64,000 bases of DNA from Pelobacter sp. (GTDB lineage: Bacteria; Desulfobacterota; Desulfuromonadia; Geobacterales; Pseudopelobacteraceae): NCBI GenBank assembly GCA_030824515.1, contig JAVBXN010000020.1, positions 62,001 through 126,000 of the forward strand, written 5' to 3'. The position numbers and the translations under genes were made by a program. Below the pieces are notes generated by a model. It was given only the letters and a program-made list of their open reading frames with translations. It was not told the DNA's origin and did not search any database. Below, one piece after another: positions 33,611 to 41,161 of this stretch; within the stretch, counting starts at the first letter, position 1, and the number at the start of each line of letters is the position of its first letter.

Positions 33611-36103
33611 ATGGCCAAACAGAGAGACAATATGAAGTCGGAAGCCGCCAATCTACGCTTGCGAGCCGAAGGTCAGGTGATTGAAAAAGAATCAGAACAA
33701 TTATATTCACGCACCGAAGTGGGCACACAAAAACTCTTCCATGAACTTGAGGTGCATCGGATCGAACTGGAGATGCAGAATGCGGAACTCTGTCAATCCA
33801 GAGATGAGGTTGAGTCGTATCTTGAAAAGTACACCGATCTTTATGATTTCTCGCCGACCGGCTACTTCACCCTGGATTGTGAGGGGATCATACGTTCCGT
33901 TAATCTTACCGGATGCGTTTTCCTGGGAGTCGAGCGAACCAGGTTGATCGGTCAGCCCTTTGCGCTTTTCGTCGCTGACGCATGGCGTCACCTTTTATCT
34001 GATTTTTGCAAGAGACTTTTTACCGTACGCGACAGGATCTCCTGCGAGCTGACACTCACAAGACAGGCAGAGGCCCCGATCAACGTGCAGCTGATTGCAA
34101 TTGCCTCCGGGGCGGGACAGGAATGCCGCGTAGCGGTCATCGACATCACCAGAAGCAAACAGGCGGAAGAATTACAACTTGTCAACGAGAAAATTTACCG
34201 CGCAATCGGTGAAGCAATTGATTACGGAATCTGGGTTTGCGCCCCTGATGGCCGCAACATCTACGCCAGCGACTCATTTCTGCGGCTGGTGGGAATAACC
34301 CAACAGCAGTGTTCCGATTTTGGTTGGGGTGACACACTGCATCCGGATGATGCCGAACGCACGATAACGGCATGGAAGGAGTGCGCTAAAAATGAAGGGC
34401 ATTGGGAAATAGAGCATCGTTTTCGCGGCACGGATGGTCAATGGCATCCTATTCTTGCACGCGGAGTTCCGATAAGAAATGAGAGTGGCGCTATAACATG
34501 CTGGGCAGGCATCAATCTGGATATCAGCCGGTTAAAGCAAGCTGAAAACGATCGGCTCAAGAGTGAAGAACTGAACCGCAAAACTTTGCAGGCACTGACT
34601 GCGAGTATTGCCGTTGTTGATAATTCCGGCCGCATTGTTTCCGTCAACCAGGCCTGGATCGACTTCGCGCTCGGCAATAATGCGCCCGGCACCGACGGAG
34701 TGGCAGCCGGTGTCAATTATCTGGACGTTTGCCGCAGGGCGGCCGCGGAAAATGATGCTGATGCCGAACGGGCACTATCCGGTATCGAGGCGGTATTGAA
34801 GGGGCGCGAAAAACAGTTTGCCATGGAATACCCCTGCCACAGCCCTCATCAAAAACAGTGGTTTCTGATGACAGTAGTATCATTGGGCAGCCATGGAAAG
34901 GATGGCGCCGTCATATCCCACTCAAACATCACCGAGCGCAGATTGTACGAGGAGAAGCTGCAGTCTGTTCACGAAGACCTGGAAGCAGGCATCAGGGCTC
35001 GAACGACTGAACTGAACAACCTGAATCTGCAACTCAAGAAGGAAATAGAGGATCGCAAGAAGGCGGAAAAATCGCTCCTGAGCGCTTATGCGGAAATAAA
35101 GCAGATGAAAAACCGGCTAAAGGCCGAGAACATCTACCTGCAGCAGGAGGTTGCCCAGAAGCACAATTTCGGAGAGCTTGTCGGCCAGAGCAGCGCCCTT
35201 TCAGACGTTGTATTGAGGGTTTCACAGGTAGCTCCCATGAACGCGACAGTTCTCCTGCTTGGCGAAACCGGAGTCGGCAAGGGAGTGGTAGCGCGCGCCA
35301 TCCACAGTTCAAGCACGCGCAAGGGCCAGGCAATGATCACGGTTAACTGTTCGACACTCCCGGCGAACCTGATAGAGAGCGAACTTTTCGGACGGGAAAG
35401 AGGTGCTTACACCGGATCCAGTGAACGCCAGATCGGTCGTTTCGAATTGGCCGACGGCGGCACTATTTTCCTAGATGAAATAGGTGAAATGCCGATTGAA
35501 CTGCAAAGCAAGCTTCTACGGATTATTCAGGACGGCGAATTTGAGCGGCTGGGCAGTCCCCGCACCATAAAAACCAATGTAAGGATCATCGCTGCCAGCA
35601 ACAGGAATCTGGAAGAGCATATCCGTAAAGGCTGCTTCCGGGAAGACCTGTACTATCGGCTGAATGTATTCCCGATAACTATTCCGCCCCTTCGGCAGCG
35701 ACAGGAAGACATCCCGCTGCTCGTAAGACATTTCGTTGCCCTGTTCAACAAGAAAAACAACAGGAATATTGAAACTGTGCCACACACTGTCATGAAAACT
35801 CTTCAACAATACTACTGGCCCGGTAACGTGCGGGAACTGGAAAGCGTCATCGAACGGGCGGTAATCACCACTCAGGGATCAACATTACAAGTGCTTGACC
35901 GCTTTGATGCATTCCAGATTCCGGATAAAATGGCCGGTCAAAACGTCAAGGCTCTGATAGAGGTTGAGCACGACCACATAATGCAAGTGCTCGAGAAGAC
36001 CAATTGGCGCATTGAGTGGAAAAAGGGGGCGGCCGTGCAACTTGGATTAAACCCCAGCACACTTCGCGCCAGAATGAGGAAATACGGCATCCAGCGTCAG
36101 TAA
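33611..36103 (+). CDS. PAS-domain sigma-54 transcriptional activator
   Basis: An 830-residue single-component activator: three PAS domains (about 70-190, 195-310, 320-440), a coiled coil (445-515), an AAA+ domain (525-745) with Walker A GETGVGKG at 551, sigma-54 contact loop GAYTGS at 598-603 and Walker B GTIFLDEIGE, then a Fis-type HTH (VQLGLNPSTLRARMRKYG). Tyr for Phe in GAFTGA is tolerated in the family. No receiver domain: the PAS domains sense directly. The second PAS is nearly the same as PAS2 of the kinase at 24983. The DUF302 gene just downstream has a perfect -24/-12 promoter and is the obvious target. Confidence 0.92.
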   Translation: MAKQRDNMKSEAANLRLRAEGQVIEKESEQLYSRTEVGTQKLFHELEVHRIELEMQNAELCQSRDEVESYLEKYTDLYDFSPTGYFTLDCEGIIRSVNLTGCVFLGVERTRLIGQPFALFVADAWRHLLSDFCKRLFTVRDRISCELTLTRQAEAPINVQLIAIASGAGQECRVAVIDITRSKQAEELQLVNEKIYRAIGEAIDYGIWVCAPDGRNIYASDSFLRLVGITQQQCSDFGWGDTLHPDDAERTITAWKECAKNEGHWEIEHRFRGTDGQWHPILARGVPIRNESGAITCWAGINLDISRLKQAENDRLKSEELNRKTLQALTASIAVVDNSGRIVSVNQAWIDFALGNNAPGTDGVAAGVNYLDVCRRAAAENDADAERALSGIEAVLKGREKQFAMEYPCHSPHQKQWFLMTVVSLGSHGKDGAVISHSNITERRLYEEKLQSVHEDLEAGIRARTTELNNLNLQLKKEIEDRKKAEKSLLSAYAEIKQMKNRLKAENIYLQQEVAQKHNFGELVGQSSALSDVVLRVSQVAPMNATVLLLGETGVGKGVVARAIHSSSTRKGQAMITVNCSTLPANLIESELFGRERGAYTGSSERQIGRFELADGGTIFLDEIGEMPIELQSKLLRIIQDGEFERLGSPRTIKTNVRIIAASNRNLEEHIRKGCFREDLYYRLNVFPITIPPLRQRQEDIPLLVRHFVALFNKKNNRNIETVPHTVMKTLQQYYWPGNVRELESVIERAVITTQGSTLQVLDRFDAFQIPDKMAGQNVKALIEVEHDHIMQVLEKTNWRIEWKKGAAVQLGLNPSTLRARMRKYGIQRQ

Positions 36104-36132
36104 ACCATTCGCATTCAACAGACTGGAATTTT

Positions 36133-36159
36133 CCGCCATATCTGGCGGCTTACGCCAGA
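36133..36159. promoter_or_regulatory. Overlapping palindromes, predicted activator site
   Basis: CCGCCA-TATC-TGGCGG (36133-36148) overlaps TCTGGCG-N5-CGCCAGA (36141-36159). They lie about 105-130 nt upstream of the -24/-12 promoter, the usual enhancer position, and 30 nt after the activator gene. There is no T-run, so a terminator is unlikely. Confidence 0.5.
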
Positions 36160-36263
36160 ATTGACGGATTGCCTACCTCGGCATCCTGCCTGCTTGCGCA
36201 CCAAACAAATCAAACAGCCAGTATATCAGTAACATTCCCCTATTTATCCCCGCAGGATTTCTC

Positions 36264-36278
36264 TGGCACGTTAGTTGC
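36264..36278 (+). promoter_or_regulatory. Sigma-54 promoter (perfect consensus) of the DUF302 gene
   Basis: TGGCACGTTAGTTGC matches TGGCAC-N5-TTGC exactly. The DUF302 ATG lies about 110 nt downstream, leaving a leader of about 100 nt. Confidence 0.85.
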
Positions 36279-36388
36279 CATCTATCTGCTAAGCAGAGCA
36301 CCAGCAAGGACAAAACATCCTGAAAATCTGTAAAGCAGGTCAAGGAACTTTATCGCTTGATCAATGAAAAAAATAAAGGAGGCCCACC

Positions 36389-36775
36389 ATGTCGTACTGC
36401 TTTAGTAAAACTGTTAAAATGAACTTCGATAAAGCAATGACGAGAGCAATCGAAGAATTGAAAAACGAAGGTTTCGGCATTCTTACCGAGATTGATGTCA
36501 AGGAAACGTTAAAAAGGAAATTGAATATTGATTTTACCAATTACACCATACTCGGAGCCTGCAATCCGCCTTTTGCCCATAGAGCATTGCTTGCAGAACC
36601 ACATATAGGCGTAATGCTGCCATGTAATGTCATCATCAGGGAGCTTGAGGATGGAAATACCGAGGTAGCTGCCGTGGACCCGCTTTCTTCAATGCAATCG
36701 ATTCAAAATGCGGAGTTGCAGGCCATAGCTCAAGAGATTCAAGTGAAACTCAAAAAGGTTATTGAACAGCTGTAA
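36389..36775 (+). CDS. DUF302 domain protein
   Basis: A 128-residue cytoplasmic protein of the DUF302 family (KTVKMNFDKAMTRAIEELKNEGFG start; DYTILGACNPPFAHRAL-like middle; LLPCNVIIRE segment). The fold is known from structural genomics, but its function is not. AAAGGAGG precedes the ATG at 36389. Expression is predicted to depend on sigma-54 and the PAS activator upstream. It may share a transcript with the trehalose operon 14 nt downstream. Confidence 0.88.
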   Translation: MSYCFSKTVKMNFDKAMTRAIEELKNEGFGILTEIDVKETLKRKLNIDFTNYTILGACNPPFAHRALLAEPHIGVMLPCNVIIRELEDGNTEVAAVDPLSSMQSIQNAELQAIAQEIQVKLKKVIEQL

Positions 36776-36789
36776 TCAGGAGGTTCCCC

Positions 36790-36885
36790 ATGGAAGCCAT
36801 CAACCGTATTCTAATTATCAGCAGGTTCGACTCTCGTGACAACAACCCGGATATTATCCATAGAAAAGAAGGAGATCTGAGATGA
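36790..36885 (+). CDS. 31-residue leader ORF upstream of treZ
   Basis: An ATG with AGGAGG 5 nt upstream opens a 31-codon frame whose TGA overlaps the treZ ATG (ATGA). The start MEAINRILIISRFDSRD resembles the first strand of universal stress proteins, so it may be a decayed remnant of one. Ribosomes ending here could reinitiate at treZ. Too short for independent function to be assumed. Confidence 0.5.
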   Translation: MEAINRILIISRFDSRDNNPDIIHRKEGDLR

Positions 36886-38708
36886 GCTGTTTTACCCTCG
36901 ACATCGGAGCGACCCCAGTAACCGGTGGAGTCCTCTTCAGGGTCTGGGCCCCGACGGCCAGGTCAGTCGAGGTGGAACTGGTGGTTGCCGATGCGTCGAA
37001 AATACTCCTTCAACGGGACGGCGAATACTTTCAGGGACTGGTGCAGGCGTCAGCGGGTGACCGCTATTGGTACTGGCTGGACGGTACGCTGCGTCGCCCC
37101 GATCCCGCATCCCGCAGCCAGCCTGATGGCGTGCATGGTCCTTCACAAGTGATAGATCCGGCTTTTGACTGGAGCGACGGCGATTGGCGGGGACTTGATC
37201 TTGAAAAATACCTGATTTACGAACTGCATGTGGGAACCTTTACCCCTGAAGGTACATTTGAAGGGGTAATTTCCAGGCTCGATTATCTGTGCGAGCTGGG
37301 TATATCCGCGCTGGAGTTGATGCCGGTGGCACAATTCCCCGGAGAGCGAAACTGGGGCTATGACGGCGTCTGCCCCTTTGCTCCACAGAACAGTTATGGC
37401 GGCGCGGACGGGCTGAAACGGCTGGTTGACGCCTGCCATTCGAGAGGGCTGGCCGTGATCCTGGATGTGGTCTACAACCACCTGGGGCCGGAAGGGAACT
37501 ATCTGCACGCCTTTGGTGCCTACTTTACAGACCGCTACCGCACACCCTGGGGAGACGCGGTCAATTATGACGGCCCCGACAGCGATCAGGTCCGCCACTA
37601 TTTCATCTCCAATGCACTCTACTGGATAACCGAATACCATTTCGATGCCCTGCGCCTGGACGCCATCCACGGCATCTATGATTTCAGCGCCCTGCACATT
37701 CTCCAGGAGCTGGCCGGTGCGGTCCATGCGGAGGGTACGGCGCTCGGCAGGCGTGTCCATGTTATTGCCGAGAGCGATCTGAACGACGTACGGGCGATCA
37801 ATTCCCCGGAAGTCGGCGGCTACGGCCTGGATGCCCAGTGGAACGACGATTTTCACCATGCCCTGCGAACCCTCCTGACTGGCGACACGGCAGGATACTA
37901 CTGCGACTTCGGCAGGTTTTCGGATCTGGTCAAAGGCTTCAGTGAAGGATTCATCCTGTCCGGCGGCTATTCGACTTTCAGAAGAAGGCGGCATGGCAGC
38001 TCCTCGGCCAATCACCCTCCCTGCCATTTAGTGGCGTTTTCCCAAAACCACGACCAGGTGGGCAACCGGATGCGCGGTGAGCGGCCGGGCGAGCATCTCT
38101 CCACGCAGCAGCTCATGCTTGCAGCTGCAACCGTGCTGCTCTCTCCCTATGTGCCGCTACTCTTCATGGGTGAGGAGTATGCGGAATCGGCTCCGTTTTC
38201 CTATTTCGTGAATCATGGTGATGCGGAGCTGGTGGAAGCGGTCAGGCGGGCACGTATGGAGGAATTCGCCGCAAGCGCCAGCCAGGGAGCTCCACCCGAT
38301 CCACAGTCCGAGGCAACCTTCCTTTCCGCAAAAGTGGATCAGGAACAGCGCCAGCGGGGCAAACACCGCGCCATGTTCGACTTCTACCGCGATCTGATCC
38401 GACTGCGCAAGGAATGTGCCCCACTTGCCGGACTCGGCAGAGATAATATGCAGGTTATTGCCTGCGAGGAGGAACGGGTGTTGGTCGTCAACCGGAGTGT
38501 CGAAAATGTCCAGCTGCTCTGCCTGTTCAACTACAGTGATCAAACAAGCGTTGTCGGCCCGGCGCTTGTCGGCGGCACGATGACTGTTCTCCTCGATTCC
38601 ACGAGAAGCTTGTCGCCGGGCAGCAGTGTAACCGTATATGCCACTCGTCCTGACACTTTCATTACGCTTGCCCCTTTCGGCGTCATGGTCTACCGAAAGG
38701 AAAAATGA
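36882..38708 (+). CDS. treZ: Malto-oligosyltrehalose trehalohydrolase
   Basis: TreZ cleaves trehalose from the end of maltooligosyl-trehalose made by TreY. The 608-residue GH13 protein has an N-terminal immunoglobulin-like domain (1-95) and the catalytic barrel with nucleophile Asp260 (ALRLDAIHGI), acid/base Glu297 (VIAESDLND) and Asp391 (SQNHDQVGNR). The family segments YELHVGTFTPEGTF and NWGYDGVCPFAPQNSYGG are present. AAGGAG lies 8 nt before the ATG. First enzyme gene of a plus-strand operon; its stop overlaps the next start. Confidence 0.95.
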   Translation: MSCFTLDIGATPVTGGVLFRVWAPTARSVEVELVVADASKILLQRDGEYFQGLVQASAGDRYWYWLDGTLRRPDPASRSQPDGVHGPSQVIDPAFDWSDGDWRGLDLEKYLIYELHVGTFTPEGTFEGVISRLDYLCELGISALELMPVAQFPGERNWGYDGVCPFAPQNSYGGADGLKRLVDACHSRGLAVILDVVYNHLGPEGNYLHAFGAYFTDRYRTPWGDAVNYDGPDSDQVRHYFISNALYWITEYHFDALRLDAIHGIYDFSALHILQELAGAVHAEGTALGRRVHVIAESDLNDVRAINSPEVGGYGLDAQWNDDFHHALRTLLTGDTAGYYCDFGRFSDLVKGFSEGFILSGGYSTFRRRRHGSSSANHPPCHLVAFSQNHDQVGNRMRGERPGEHLSTQQLMLAAATVLLSPYVPLLFMGEEYAESAPFSYFVNHGDAELVEAVRRARMEEFAASASQGAPPDPQSEATFLSAKVDQEQRQRGKHRAMFDFYRDLIRLRKECAPLAGLGRDNMQVIACEEERVLVVNRSVENVQLLCLFNYSDQTSVVGPALVGGTMTVLLDSTRSLSPGSSVTVYATRPDTFITLAPFGVMVYRKEK

Positions 38709-41161
38709 TGGAACGCTTCCTCTGCATTCACGGCCATTTTTACCAGCCACCTCGCGAAAACCCGTGGCTGGAGTCCGTTGAGATTCAGGATTCGGCCTAC
38801 CCCTATCATGACTGGAACGAACGGATCACAGCCGAGTGTTATGCCCCCAATACCGCCTCACGCAATCTGGACGACGAGGGACGCATCAAGGGAATTATCA
38901 GCAACTACGCCCGCATCAGTTTCAATTTCGGAGCGACCCTGCTCTCCTGGATGGAAAAACATACTAACGACACCTACCGGGCGATCCAGGCGGCCGACCG
39001 GCAAAGCATCATATGGCGCTCCGGACATGGGGCAGCCCTGGCTCAGGTGTATAACCATATCATCATGCCCCTGGCCAGCCTTCGCGATAAACAGACTCAA
39101 GTACGGTGGGGAATCAGGGATTTCGAGTATCGCTTCCGGCGTTTTCCCGAGGGGATGTGGCTGGCGGAAACCGCCGTGGATATGGAAACATTGGAGGTGT
39201 TGGCAAAGGCCGGTATCAGATTCACCATCCTAGCTCCGCACCAGGCCGGACGAGTGCGCAGAATCGGCGCCGGCCGGTGGAAGGACGTCTCCGGTTCACG
39301 CATTGATCCTACTCAGGCTTATCTCTGTCGGCTCCCCTCCGGCCGAAGCATTTCCATCTTTTTCTACGATGGCCCCATTTCCCAGGCAGTGGCGTTCGAA
39401 AAGCTGCTCGGCAGCGGAGAACTGTTCGCTTCCCGGCTGATGTCCGGTTTTTCCGAAAATTGCACCCATCACCAGTTGGTGCATATCGCCACTGATGGAG
39501 AAACTTACGGCCATCACCATGCTTTTGGCGAGATGGCGCTTGGTCATGCGTTGAATTACATTGAAACTAACGGCCTGGCGCGCCTGACCAACTATGGCGA
39601 ATATCTGGAAATATACCCGGCTAGCCATGAAGTGCAGATTGTTGAAAACAGCTCGTGGAGTTGCGTGCACGGCATCGAACGCTGGAAGAATGACTGCGGC
39701 TGCAATTCAGGAGTGAATGGCGGCTGGAACCAGCAATGGCGCAAACCGCTCCGGGACGCCATGGACTGGCTCGGCAACCGGCTGGCGGCCGGCTATGAAG
39801 AGGCCGCAACAGGTTATCTGAAAGAACCGTGGGAAGTGCGCAATGAATATATCGATGTCATGCTCGACCGTTCAGAGGAAAATGTCGCCGCCTTTCTGCA
39901 GAAACATTCCCTGTTCCCCCTGGATGAAGATGCATCCGTAGCCGTGCTCAGCCTGCTGGAGATGCAGCGGCACGCCATGCTCATGTACACCAGCTGTGGC
40001 TGGTTTTTTGACGAACTGTCAGGGTTGGAAACGGTTCAGATCATCCAGTACGCCGGGCGGGCGATCCAGCTGGCGGAAAAATGCTGCCTTGATGACATCG
40101 AAGTTCCCTTTCTGGAGCGGTTGGCGCTGGCCGGAAGCAATATCCCCGAGCTTGAAGACGGAGCCGGGATTTACGCAAAATTCGTCAAGCCGGTCATGAT
40201 CGACCTGATCAGGGTTGGCGCTCACTATGCGGTCAGTTGTCTCTTTGAGGAGTACGGAGAGGAGACCGATATATTCAGCTATCGAGCCTTCAGGGAGGAT
40301 TCTTTGATACTGCATGCAGGCCAGATGAGGCTTGCGATCGGCAGAATTTTCATCCGTTCGTCCATCACCCGCAAGGCGGACCGGATAAGTTTCTGCACCT
40401 TGTACTTCGGCGGGCACGCCTTGAACTGCGGTGTCCGTTCCTTTCTCGGTGAGGATAAGTACCTGGCCACGAAACAGGAGGTCGTGAATGCTTTCAATGA
40501 GTCTGATTTCGCCGCCATCATCAGGTTGATGGACACCAATTTCGGCACGCACACTTATTCCCTCAAGGACCTCTTTCGGGACAAGCAGCGTCACATCCTG
40601 AACCTCATCATAGCCGGCATGGTTCAGGAATTCGAAGAAAAGTTCATAACCCTTTACGAAAACAGCAGAAACCTGATGGGATTCCTGAGGGAAACCGGCA
40701 TGCCAATGCCGCATCACTTCATGACCACCGCCGAGACGGCCCTCAACCTGCATCTGCATAAGTTGTTTACGGCGGAGTCAATAGGTATTGACGAGCTCAG
40801 GGCGGTTGTCAACGAAATCAAAGGCTGGAATGTCGCTGTGGATGATGTGGATCTGGAATTTATAATCCGCCACAGATTGGAAGCGGCGATGTCTGTGCTG
40901 CTGGCGCAACCGGAAAATGCCCGGCAATTGAGCGAAGTCCTGCATCTGGCCGAAGCGGTAAAGCTACTCCCGTTCGGGGTAAACCTCTGGCAGGCTCAGA
41001 ACATGTACTGGGCCATGATTCAATCCTGGGCTACCGAACTTTGCACTACTGCCGGAGGCTCAAACGACCGGATACCCCGCAGCGAAGAGGTCATAAATCT
41101 GGGACGGCTGCTCTTTTTCAATGACTCTATCGTACTTGAAGCAACAGGGAGAGACGTATGA
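38705..41161 (+). CDS. GH57-like glycoside hydrolase (DUF3536 type)
   Basis: An 818-residue protein with the GH57 N-terminal signature (FLCIHGHFYQPPRENPW, also SIIWRSGHGAALAQ) and DGETYGHHH, followed by a C-terminal DUF3536-type region. GH57 enzymes act on alpha-glucans as amylases, branching enzymes or transferases; which applies here is unclear. The ATG at 38705 overlaps the treZ stop (ATGATGG), and its own stop overlaps treY. Position inside the trehalose operon points to glycogen/maltodextrin trimming. Confidence 0.88.
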   Translation: MMERFLCIHGHFYQPPRENPWLESVEIQDSAYPYHDWNERITAECYAPNTASRNLDDEGRIKGIISNYARISFNFGATLLSWMEKHTNDTYRAIQAADRQSIIWRSGHGAALAQVYNHIIMPLASLRDKQTQVRWGIRDFEYRFRRFPEGMWLAETAVDMETLEVLAKAGIRFTILAPHQAGRVRRIGAGRWKDVSGSRIDPTQAYLCRLPSGRSISIFFYDGPISQAVAFEKLLGSGELFASRLMSGFSENCTHHQLVHIATDGETYGHHHAFGEMALGHALNYIETNGLARLTNYGEYLEIYPASHEVQIVENSSWSCVHGIERWKNDCGCNSGVNGGWNQQWRKPLRDAMDWLGNRLAAGYEEAATGYLKEPWEVRNEYIDVMLDRSEENVAAFLQKHSLFPLDEDASVAVLSLLEMQRHAMLMYTSCGWFFDELSGLETVQIIQYAGRAIQLAEKCCLDDIEVPFLERLALAGSNIPELEDGAGIYAKFVKPVMIDLIRVGAHYAVSCLFEEYGEETDIFSYRAFREDSLILHAGQMRLAIGRIFIRSSITRKADRISFCTLYFGGHALNCGVRSFLGEDKYLATKQEVVNAFNESDFAAIIRLMDTNFGTHTYSLKDLFRDKQRHILNLIIAGMVQEFEEKFITLYENSRNLMGFLRETGMPMPHHFMTTAETALNLHLHKLFTAESIGIDELRAVVNEIKGWNVAVDDVDLEFIIRHRLEAAMSVLLAQPENARQLSEVLHLAEAVKLLPFGVNLWQAQNMYWAMIQSWATELCTTAGGSNDRIPRSEEVINLGRLLFFNDSIVLEATGRDV

